From Chloroflexota bacterium (GTDB lineage: Bacteria; Chloroflexota; Dehalococcoidia; Lucifugimonadales; UBA3495), in the NCBI GenBank assembly GCA_022568195.1, contig JADFFS010000015.1:1-38171 (forward strand): a stretch of 38,171 nucleotides of DNA, written 5' to 3'. The translations under genes were made by a program, and so were the position numbers. This document shows positions 1 to 8,355 of the stretch, in pieces; position 1 is the stretch's first letter, and every line of letters starts with the position of its first letter. The notes under the pieces are model-generated. The model did not search any database, had not been told where the DNA came from, and saw only the letters and a program-made list of their open reading frames with translations.

Positions 1-600
1 ATAGCTTGAACTCAGGGGCGTTGGTGAAACTGGCCAACTCCGTGTCCAATTGGGTGGAGTCCACCAACCGGTCTCTGTCTCCTGTAACGATCAGAACCGG
101 TACTTTGGATTCTTTCAGCGGCGTCCCTTCGATAGCCCGGAAGGGCGGAGACACCAGGGCGATGGCGTCGGTCTCGCCGTATAGTTCACTGTGCCCCAGG
201 ATCACCGAAGTCCCGAAGGAATAACCGGCCAGGCCAATTCTTCGGGAATCCACCCCTGGCCAGGCCTTCAGCAATTTCAAGGCGCCCAGCACTTCTTGTT
301 TCTCAAGTTCGCCCTTGGTGTGCTCGCCTTCGCTGTTCCCAACGCCGCGGAAGTTGAATCGCAAGGTAACGAACCCTTCTTTAGCCAGGGCAAAGCTCAG
401 CGACAGCACGACGTTGTTATCCATGTTGCCGCCGTATAAAGGGTGGGGATGGCAGATGACGACTCCGGGCATGGAGCCATTATGTTCCTCCGGTTGGGCC
501 ACCACACCCTCGAACCTCAGGCCTTCGACGTTGAATGCCACGGCGCTTTGTCGCAACGCGCTACCTCCGGTATTTACCACCACGCCCGGTTTATGCAAGG
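1..600 (-). CDS. alpha/beta hydrolase (dienelactone hydrolase-like), C-terminus cut by window edge
   Basis: Manual minus-strand translation gives ...GVVICHPHPLYGGNMDNNVV..., nucleophile motif LAGYSFGTSVILGH and PVLIVTGDRDRLV; no stop to the window edge. Exact start (TTG/GTG about 560-600) uncertain. Listed plus-strand ORFs here are shadows. Confidence 0.8.
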
Positions 601-782
601 AGTCTTGCTTCTATCTTACTTGCTTCCATCTTAAAGAAGGAAGCCCCCTTTGCAAGAAGCGCCCCAAATGACCGAGCCCTCCCGGATTTATAGTGCTTGG
701 CAGAATATGCTGCTAGAATAACCGATATCTTGCCGACCCTTACCTAGGCGTCTAGAGGTGGGATTGGCTTAGTTGCGGGATA

Positions 783-830
783 AAATCCCCCTTTAGTCCC
801 CCTTTAATAAAGGGGGATACAGGAGGATTT
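783..830. repeat. MITE-like palindromic repeat AAATCCCCC...GGAGGATTT
   Basis: AAATCCCCCTTTAGTCCCCCTTTAATAAAGGGGGATACAGGAGGATTT; inverted-repeat structure resembling the ends of the 16638-17124 element. Confidence 0.6.
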
Positions 831-1009
831 AGTCGTCCATATCTGAACGAGCAACATACTCAACCGATGACATTCCTGTCCACGCGTTGACGGCCCATAA
901 TGCCACTGATAGAGTGGTGCCAAGAAATCCAGCGGGATTGTTGCCGGTCGTTGGAGCCAAGACGCTGCGAAAATCGGTCGACTTTAACCAAAGCCTAGGA
1001 GGATGGACG

Positions 1010-2134
1010 ATGACCACAACCAAAGACCCGTTGCTGGTAGTAGTGCAGCTTACCGGTGGCAACGACTACATGAACACGGTCATCCCCTACGGCGACCCTC
1101 TCTACCAGGACAACCGGCCCACGGTGGGTATCCCAGTCGGACAGGTGCTACCCATCGACGACCACCTGGGCTTCAACCCGGCCATGCAGCCTATAAAGGA
1201 CCTTTACGACCAGGATAAGGTTGCGGTGATCAACGGCATCGGCTATCCCAACCCCAACCGGTCCCACTTCCGGGCAATGGACATCTGGCACACCTGCGAG
1301 CCGGACAAGATTGCCAACGAAGGCTGGTTGGGCCGGGTTATACGCGACCTGGACCCCAATGCAGAAAACGTTTTGACCGGAGTGAACTTTGGCAGGGGCC
1401 TGCCCCGGGCCATGGCACTGTCCGGAGTTCCCGTGGCTTCGGTGGCCGTGCTGGAAAACTACGGCGTGCTGACCGGCATCGCCGACCCTCAACAAAGGAC
1501 CGGCGCGCTGGAGCTCTTTGCCCGCATGTATGCTCCGGTGTCGGGTACCGGCCCGGTGATGGACTACCTGGGCCGGACTGGACTGGACGCCCTGAAAGGA
1601 GCCGACGTGCTGAAGACGGCCCCCAGTTTGTACCAGTCCACGGTGGAGTACGCCGACAGCCCCATCGGCCAGAACCTACAGGGCATCGCCAAGGTTCTTC
1701 TGGCCGGGCTGGGCACCAGGATTTTCTACACCCAACAGGCCGGCTACGACACCCATGCCAGCCAGACCACGGTGCAACCCAAGCTGCTGGGCGAGCTGGC
1801 CCAAGGCATAAGGGATTTTTGCGCCGACCTCCGGGAGCATGAAGCCTCGGACAATGTCTTGATTTTCGTGTTCACCGAGTTTGGCCGCCGCGTGAAGGAC
1901 AACGGGTCGGGCACAGACCACGGCTCCGGCGGCATGGCCATGGCCATCGGCGATCCGGTGAACGGCGGCCTCCACGGCGAGTTTCCGTCCATGAAGCAGG
2001 AGGACCTGCTGGAGGGAGACCTGCGCTTCAACGTCGACTTTCGCGGCGTTTACAGCACCATGGTGGAACGGTGGTTGGGGTTGGACCCAGTCTCTATCGT
2101 CGGCGGGAACTTCGAGCAGTTGGATTTCCTGTAA
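1010..2134 (+). CDS. DUF1501 domain-containing protein
   Basis: ORF 887-2134; internal ATG at 1010 follows AGGAGG. VVVQLTGGNDYMNTVIPYGDPLY, FVFTEFGRRVKDNGSGTDHGSGG are typical of DUF1501. Confidence 0.85.
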   Translation: MTTTKDPLLVVVQLTGGNDYMNTVIPYGDPLYQDNRPTVGIPVGQVLPIDDHLGFNPAMQPIKDLYDQDKVAVINGIGYPNPNRSHFRAMDIWHTCEPDKIANEGWLGRVIRDLDPNAENVLTGVNFGRGLPRAMALSGVPVASVAVLENYGVLTGIADPQQRTGALELFARMYAPVSGTGPVMDYLGRTGLDALKGADVLKTAPSLYQSTVEYADSPIGQNLQGIAKVLLAGLGTRIFYTQQAGYDTHASQTTVQPKLLGELAQGIRDFCADLREHEASDNVLIFVFTEFGRRVKDNGSGTDHGSGGMAMAIGDPVNGGLHGEFPSMKQEDLLEGDLRFNVDFRGVYSTMVERWLGLDPVSIVGGNFEQLDFL

Positions 2135-2474
2135 AGGCCGAAGCTGCCCTTGACACGCTATTAAGTCCCTGCAAAAGAAGCACGCCTCCTTCCGCCACTG
2201 GTTCTACCACGTGCTCCAAGGCGGCGAGCTAGGGGATTTCCAGTCCGCACTACCCAAGCCCTTCCGTTTCATGGGACCGGAGAGCGCCCGGATATGGCTG
2301 CCGGCGTCGGGCCGAGTGTCCAGGGAGCAGGCAGGGCACCAGCGGCCCTGCCACGTCCGCCACAACCTGCTACGAAACGGCTCGTACAGCTGCCGGCCGG
2401 AGTGCTATACTATGCCGGGCCGCCAAAGGCCGCCAAGTTAACTAGGTTCTCGCCGACCGCTGGGAGTAGGGTTA

Positions 2475-3575
2475 ATGGTAGTAGCCGCGGACGCAGTCCA
2501 GATGGACCCCCAAGCCCTGGACCGGGTGGAGGATCTGTTTCGAGAGCAGATTGCCAGGGGGTCACACCCCGGGGCTGTTCTGGCCGTGTACCGCCACGGT
2601 CAGCCGGTTCTGGACCTTCATGGAGGGATGGCCGACGCGGAAGCGGGCAAAACCGTAGCCAGCGACACCATGTTTGTGCTGTACTCTTCGACCAAGCCCT
2701 TGGCCGCTGCCTGCGTGCACATTCTGTGGGAGCGAGGCAAGCTGGACTGGGATGACCCGGTGGCAAAACACTGGCCCGGTTTTGCCAAGAACGGCAAAGA
2801 AGCCGTGACCTTGAGGCACGTTTTGACCCATCGGGGCGGATTCCCGGAGACCCCGCCCAAGCTTACCTGGGACAAGTGGCAGGACTGGGATGCGGTGGTG
2901 CAGGCGATGGAAGACATCAAGCCGGAGTATCCCGCGGGAGCCGTGTTTGCCTACCACCCCCGGAACTTTGGATGGGTTTTGGCCGAACTGGTACGGCGGG
3001 TCGACGGCCGTCCCTTCCGGGATTTCCTCCAAGAGGAGGTCACCGGTCCGCTGGGCATGCACGACACCTTCGTTGGACTGCCGCCGTCTCTGGAGGACCG
3101 GGTGTCCAAGCAACACGCCATGGAAGACTGCGACCGGCCTTCCCAGGTTTCCATGTACAACCGGCCCGAAGTCCATCAAGCGGTGCAACCGGCCGGTGGC
3201 GGCATAGCCACCGCCAGAGACCTGGCCCGGTTCTACGCAATGATGGAGCGAGGGGGCACGCTGGACGGGATCCGGGTGTTGGCCCCGGAAACGGTGGCCG
3301 AGGTTACCCAACTTCAGGTCGAAGGCCTGGATTTGACCAACGAGCGCCACTCCCGCCGCAGTCTAGGGCTGTCCCTGGGCGACCCTCGCATGGGCTCGTC
3401 GGGCACCGATGACATTCGCACCTTCGGGCACGGGGGCGCGGGGACTTCGGTGGGCTGGGCCGACCCGGATTCGGGCCTGGCGATGGCCTACATCACCAAC
3501 GGCTTCCGGGACGACTCGACCAACTACCCTCGACTGGCGGCCATGTCCCAGGCCGTCCGGGACGCCTGCCGCTGA
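2475..3575 (+). CDS. serine hydrolase, beta-lactamase/esterase (class C-like) family
   Basis: SxxK motif (LYSSTKPLAAA), GHGGAGTS near the C-terminus, overall beta-lactamase PF00144-like sequence. Confidence 0.88.
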   Translation: MVVAADAVQMDPQALDRVEDLFREQIARGSHPGAVLAVYRHGQPVLDLHGGMADAEAGKTVASDTMFVLYSSTKPLAAACVHILWERGKLDWDDPVAKHWPGFAKNGKEAVTLRHVLTHRGGFPETPPKLTWDKWQDWDAVVQAMEDIKPEYPAGAVFAYHPRNFGWVLAELVRRVDGRPFRDFLQEEVTGPLGMHDTFVGLPPSLEDRVSKQHAMEDCDRPSQVSMYNRPEVHQAVQPAGGGIATARDLARFYAMMERGGTLDGIRVLAPETVAEVTQLQVEGLDLTNERHSRRSLGLSLGDPRMGSSGTDDIRTFGHGGAGTSVGWADPDSGLAMAYITNGFRDDSTNYPRLAAMSQAVRDACR

Positions 3576-3643
3576 GCGGCTGGCGTGCCCAAGGGTGGGT
3601 GTGGCCCGGTTTTTGCCACGCGCCCGATTAAAATCTGTTGGGG

Positions 3644-4060
3644 TTATGGCGCTGCGGAAAGACCCGCGGCTTCGATCCCGGCTCGTGCCGAGTCCTCGTC
3701 CTGCTGAGCAGTGCCCCCGCTGCCTCCGACGGCGCCTACCAACTCCCCTCCCTTAAACACCGGCAAGGCGCCTTGCCCCGGAATCATGTGACCGCCCTCC
3801 ATGGCCATCAGACCGCGGAAGACCGGCGACATGGCGTTGTCGGTTAGATCGCCGCTGGGACGCCCAAAGCACGCCGCCGACACTGCCTTGGCCCGGGATA
3901 TGGCCGGAGTACGCCAGGAAGCGCCGTCGGTGCGGAACATGCCGATCAAGTCGCCCCTGGGGTCAACCACCGACACGCTCATCTTGGCCCCCATTTCAAA
4001 AACCTTGGCCTTGGCTGCCGCTAGAATCTGCTCGGACTCGGCCAGAGTCAAAGATGCCAT
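3644..4060 (-). CDS. GlcG/HbpS family heme-binding-like protein (DUF336)
   Basis: 138 aa; LTLAESEQILAAAKAKVFEMGAKMSVSVVDPRGDLIGMFRTDGA... and FKGGELVGAVGGSGGT are characteristic. Confidence 0.88.
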   Translation of the reverse strand: MASLTLAESEQILAAAKAKVFEMGAKMSVSVVDPRGDLIGMFRTDGASWRTPAISRAKAVSAACFGRPSGDLTDNAMSPVFRGLMAMEGGHMIPGQGALPVFKGGELVGAVGGSGGTAQQDEDSARAGIEAAGLSAAP

Positions 4061-4202
4061 GGTGAATCCTCCCTCATCAAGGTTTCGATTGCTGATTCAG
4101 GCCCACATTGTAGGTTAGAAATGCGCTGATTGGTACCACCTTGATTGCGTAACCGGGGGTGCTGTCCGGGCGGCCAAATCCGCTATTCGATAATTTCCAT
4201 GT

Positions 4203-5084
4203 TCAGGCCTCGTCAGCCCAACGCCTGGGCTGTTCCCTCAGCCGGGCGAACCCAAGCTCGTCGCACAAGGACTGGAAGGCCTGCTTGGGCACGCCGTGCC
4301 ACTGTAATTGATCCAGATCTTCCGATAATGGTACGTCCAGACGCAAAGTTGCCAGCTCGCGGTAAAGCATGGCTTCGGGTCGGCGTTCCGCCAGGCTGGC
4401 CGCGATGGCCTGGGCGCCCCGGGGCCGCACTTCCCACTGGGACCAGTCGTCGGGGATCTGCTCCAAGTGTAAATAGCGGTCCAGCACCTGCGCCGTGCTC
4501 TTGGCCCCCCACCGGGGAATTCCGGGAATCCCGTCGGCGGCGTCACCCACCAGGGCGAGGTAATCCGGGATGGACTCGGGGAGAACACCGAACTTCTCCC
4601 TCACTCCGTCTTGGTCCAGTATCAAGTCCCGGCGCCGGTCCAGACAGACGACTTTAGTCTGCCGTACCATTTGGGCCAAGTCCTTATCCGGCGTGCAGAT
4701 AACCACCTGCTCCACCCCATCGGCGTCTTGCCACCGGTTGGCCGCCGTGGCCAGGGCATCATCGGCTTCAAACTCCACCATGGGCCAGACCACGACTCCC
4801 AGGGAAGAAACGGCTCTTTCCGCCAGGCCGAATTGACTCATAAGCTCTTCGGGCGTACCCTCGCCGGTTTTGTAGCCATCGAAAAGCTGGTTGCGGAAAG
4901 ACTCTACGACGTGGTCGAAGGCGCAGGCCAGGTGGGTAACGTCTTCCTGACGTAGCAGGGTCAAGAAAGTCTGGATCAACCCTCGGACGGCGCCGACCGG
5001 CCTCCCGTCGGGGGCCGACAGGGGAGGCATGGCAAAATGGGCCCGAAACAACTCGTAGGTGCCGTCGACCAGGTGGACTTTCAA
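4203..5084 (-). CDS. stand-alone 5'-3' exonuclease (PolA N-terminal domain-like/FEN)
   Basis: 293 aa; VHLVDGTYELFRAHFA, FEADDALATAAN, DKDLAQMV, GDAADGIPGIPRWGAKSTAQVL (H3TH). Confidence 0.88.
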   Translation of the reverse strand: MKVHLVDGTYELFRAHFAMPPLSAPDGRPVGAVRGLIQTFLTLLRQEDVTHLACAFDHVVESFRNQLFDGYKTGEGTPEELMSQFGLAERAVSSLGVVVWPMVEFEADDALATAANRWQDADGVEQVVICTPDKDLAQMVRQTKVVCLDRRRDLILDQDGVREKFGVLPESIPDYLALVGDAADGIPGIPRWGAKSTAQVLDRYLHLEQIPDDWSQWEVRPRGAQAIAASLAERRPEAMLYRELATLRLDVPLSEDLDQLQWHGVPKQAFQSLCDELGFARLREQPRRWADEA

Positions 5085-5372
5085 GCAATCGCCTTTCTAG
5101 GGCTTAACCGCGTGTACTGGACATGGCTCAGCCCCGTTGGAACCACAAAGGTGTAAAAATGCAGTGTCCGGGCGCCATTCCCCGGGCACCTGCCGGGTCC
5201 AACTCTACCCCGGGGTCTGCCAGGTATATAGCGTATGACGGTCTAGGACCGGGAAATCCGAGTGTAATATCAGCTTCCCCTGGTGTCAAACCGGTCCGGG
5301 CTTGTCAGCGGCAGCAACGCCAGCGAGAAGACCTAGAAACCGGGATACACATGGGAACGCGGGGGCGGGATA

Positions 5373-6932
5373 TCATTTATGAATCAGGGTTGCTACTAAA
5401 TCAGCAGTTTCCGGATCCGGAGCGATCCCAACCAAAGTACGGTCCTGGTCCAGCACCAGGACTACCGACCGGCCCTCGGCGTCCCACCGGACCGAATTGC
5501 CAACGGCGTCTTTGGCCGCCCAGGTAGCTGTGGAGTCGGTAAACCCCTCATATACGTCGAAGAATTCCTGGGCGTCGTTGCCGGTGTCCCACTGATGGAG
5601 CATGACGAAGATCCGTCCGCCGGCGGAGTCTCGAAGCAAGCGAAATTGGTCACCGCCCCAACCACTGGCAGCCCGGGCGGCCGCGGGTTTGGCGACACCG
5701 GACTCCAAATAGGTGCGCAGTATGAACTCGCCCATGACGTCTTCCAGCAACAGTTCCCAGTCACCTGTCAGTAGAGGCAGCACAGGCGGCAGGGCAACTT
5801 TCTTGGGCGCTTCGCCAGCCAGATACCTGGCGGGATGCAGGATTTGCTCGGTGGACACCGGCGGCCGGCCGTAGGCCTCATTGACCGGACGCCAGACGCC
5901 GCGGCCCTGCCGCAGGGCAGTCACGAATCCCAGGCCGGCTTCATAAGGAAACAGCAGGGTCTTCTGAATCACGGGAGGGGCCTTGTCGTATACCGGCGTT
6001 GCCCCCGAGGCCCCTTCGGCTCCCAGCGCCAATATCTCCATCAGGTCCAGGTTGGTGGTGATGTAAACGACCGAGGACAGGGTCGCATCGCCCTCCAGCA
6101 AGGCCAGCATGGCCAGGGCACGGTCCTGGTTGACTTCCGACGCCTCCACCAGCGTACGGGCATCGAACCTTTGCTGCTGCAAGGCGTGGGTCAACTCGTG
6201 GGCCAGGGTTATTTTGCTCAGTGCATCCAAGGGAAGGGCCCCGGCAACCACCAGCAGGTCTTCGGTATCCAGGTCGAAGAGCCCGGCAACCTGTTCCCCC
6301 AGCAAGTCCAGGTACAACGGATACAGCTCGACGGACGGTCTCAGCAATCCCAACAGCCAGTAGAGCTCCTGTGTTTTGGCCAGTTCCTCCTGCTCTTCGG
6401 ATTTGATGGCTGAGCGAATATACGCGGCCATCTCTCCCCGGGTTACAAGCTGGGGCTTGACGGTGTCCCGGAAGCTCAGCCCCCGGCTGACCGCCAGAGA
6501 GTCCGAGACTACTTGGACTGCTCGGGCCAGCCTGGGGTCCGATGCCCGAGAACGGCCTGCCGGCTCACTTGGCCGCGTTGGCGCTACGCTGGGCTTAGGG
6601 ACGGTCGCGGATGTGGCTACCGGTGGGGCGGTGGCCGCCGCGATGTTCGCCGAACCAGGCGTGGGCCTGCGGACAGGTGTAAGCGTTAATGGGGATGCAG
6701 GGAGCGGCGTCAACCTGATAGCTGAGGTTGGCCGGGGGGCTATCGTTAGGGCGGGGATGGTATTTAGCGGCGGAGTCACTGTGGGCAATGCTGTCGGCGT
6801 GACAATCACGGCGGAAGTGGGCGTTGTCACCGGCGGAGGTTCGGTGGGCGCCGGTTGGGCGGAGCAGCCGGCCCAAACAAGCAGCAATGTCGTAAGCAGA
6901 GCCACCGCCGGTCTTACCACGGAGATTCCCAT
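5373..6932 (-). CDS. lipoprotein with gluzincin-like metallopeptidase motif and Pro/Thr-rich linker
   Basis: Lipobox-like LLLVWAGCS, TP-rich linker, HELTHALQQQRFD (HExxH) followed by EGDATL. Confidence 0.72.
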   Translation of the reverse strand: MGISVVRPAVALLTTLLLVWAGCSAQPAPTEPPPVTTPTSAVIVTPTALPTVTPPLNTIPALTIAPRPTSAIRLTPLPASPLTLTPVRRPTPGSANIAAATAPPVATSATVPKPSVAPTRPSEPAGRSRASDPRLARAVQVVSDSLAVSRGLSFRDTVKPQLVTRGEMAAYIRSAIKSEEQEELAKTQELYWLLGLLRPSVELYPLYLDLLGEQVAGLFDLDTEDLLVVAGALPLDALSKITLAHELTHALQQQRFDARTLVEASEVNQDRALAMLALLEGDATLSSVVYITTNLDLMEILALGAEGASGATPVYDKAPPVIQKTLLFPYEAGLGFVTALRQGRGVWRPVNEAYGRPPVSTEQILHPARYLAGEAPKKVALPPVLPLLTGDWELLLEDVMGEFILRTYLESGVAKPAAARAASGWGGDQFRLLRDSAGGRIFVMLHQWDTGNDAQEFFDVYEGFTDSTATWAAKDAVGNSVRWDAEGRSVVLVLDQDRTLVGIAPDPETADLVATLIHK

Positions 6933-7060
6933 CGGGCCTCACCAAATATAACCGGTACGCCGATGCATCGAGTCATAGTATGAGAGAGCCTACATGACAA
7001 ACTTCAATCTGGGTAGAGACGCAGGGCAATCATGTCTTATTCTCTGTCTTTAATATTTGG

Positions 7061-7153
7061 CATTCCACCATGACGGCGTCTTTGCGACTTTCGCCCTTGT
7101 GACGGGAGGCGCGCGTGCCCCGATTGCATCGGGGTGGCCTGCGCCGGAATGAC
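7061..7153. repeat. dispersed palindromic repeat (CATTCC...GGAATG outer arms, CCCCGATtgcATCGGGG core)
   Basis: Core palindrome 7118-7134; outer arms 7061-7066 and 7146-7151; related to copies at 30647-30743 and 37844-37870. Confidence 0.5.
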
Positions 7154-7385
7154 GAGGGTGAACCTGGGGGCCACATCTCTGACCATTTCAGAAGCTTGTG
7201 GCACGAACGGGAACGAACGCCCGCATTTATGACGCGATTGCCCTGGGTAGATACGTCAACGCTGCGGAAGGGGAGCGGTGCCGGTTCGATTCAGATGCCT
7301 ACCTGTTCATTACTCGAGGGTGTTGCCGCGTCTCAGCGGCCTGGTCGCCAGCGACACCGGCATCAATTCAACCATTGTGGAGGAC

Positions 7386-7424
7386 CCGAGGAGGATCTTC
7401 GGCTGTTTTTCGGCGGCTCCTCGG
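7386..7424 (-). terminator. possible stem-loop terminator downstream of the cohesin protein gene
   Basis: 8-bp perfect arms CCGAGGAG/CTCCTCGG, 46 nt past the stop of the minus-strand CDS 7470-8174; no strong T-tract. Confidence 0.3.
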
Positions 7425-7469
7425 CGGCTCTTCTACGGGAGCGACTGCATAATCTATCGGCCGCTGGTT

Positions 7470-8174
7470 CTAGCGGGGGAAACTCAGGCCTGGAGAGATG
7501 ACGGCTTTGCTCTCGAGGGTGAAGCTCCCTGCCGACGCCTCGGTGACGATGTCCAACAGAGACGTTGCGTTGTAGGCGTAGACGCTTTCCAGGGTCAGGG
7601 AAATCCTCTCCACACCGTTGCCCACCACATTGAAAGAGACCACCGCCACCGGCCCGTTGCCACTGATGCCGTTGGTGTCAATCACTGCAGTCCATAGACG
7701 TCCTGCGGTCCGGCTGCCCGAGTCAATCAACGCGGTGCGGGCCAGGGCGCCCTTTTCAACACTCACCACTTCCAGCACAGACGGCTCGTAAACCAGGACA
7801 AACTCCAGGCTGCCAACATTGGTGGCGCCGGTTAGGTAAACGGGAACCTCGATTCTGGGCGCCGCCATGGGGGTTGGCGGGGGGAGTGGAGTGGCCGTGG
7901 GTCCTTCCGGGGAAGGATGGGCCGTGGGCGTAGGAAACGGTGTGCTAGTGGGGACCCGCGTAGGAGAAGGCTCGGGAGTTGGCTCGGGTGTCGGCGCCGG
8001 GGTGGGCGCCACCGCTGGCCCCGGGGCAGCCAATGGTTCGGCCGGGCTACCAGAGAAGGCGCCTCCAATCCACAACCCGGCAACCACGACCCCCGCTACC
8101 ACGGGCAAAGCTACCAGCAACCACTTCTTACCGGCATTCAGCGCCATCAACGTCAAGCCAAACCACATTCTCAT
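7470..8174 (-). CDS. membrane-anchored cohesin-domain protein
   Basis: N-terminal TM (KKWLLVALPVVAGVVVAGLWIG), (TP/EP)n linker, C-terminal cohesin-like domain (IEVPVYLTGATNVGSLEFVLVYEPSVLEVVSVEKG...). Confidence 0.75.
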   Translation of the reverse strand: MRMWFGLTLMALNAGKKWLLVALPVVAGVVVAGLWIGGAFSGSPAEPLAAPGPAVAPTPAPTPEPTPEPSPTRVPTSTPFPTPTAHPSPEGPTATPLPPPTPMAAPRIEVPVYLTGATNVGSLEFVLVYEPSVLEVVSVEKGALARTALIDSGSRTAGRLWTAVIDTNGISGNGPVAVVSFNVVGNGVERISLTLESVYAYNATSLLDIVTEASAGSFTLESKAVISPGLSFPR

Positions 8175-8184
8175 GTTGGCCTAC

Positions 8185-8355
8185 CTATCCTCGCCTGGCC
8201 ATGGTCAGCAGTCGACGGGCATCGTCGGGAGTCACCCGTCCGTCTCCGTCCATGTCCATTACCAAGTCTTCTGTCTTCAACCCAACAAACATTTTGAGGG
8301 CGATCAAGGCGTCCACCGCAGTGATCCTCCCGTCCCCGTTGCCATCCCCGGTCAT
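8185..8355 (-). other. dockerin type I-like domain (two calcium-loop repeats)
   Basis: GDGNGDGRITAVDALIALKMFVG and MDMDGDGRVTPDDARRLLTMARRG. Confidence 0.8.

Noticed and set aside
6376-6951. 191-aa plus-strand ORF
   Set aside because: Antisense to the signal/linker region of the lipoprotein peptidase; no domain evidence
7195-7310. tRNA-like GGTTCGATTC sequence
   Set aside because: The sequence flanking TTCGATT does not form a 5-bp T stem (GCCGG vs CAGAT), and no acceptor or anticodon arms are found
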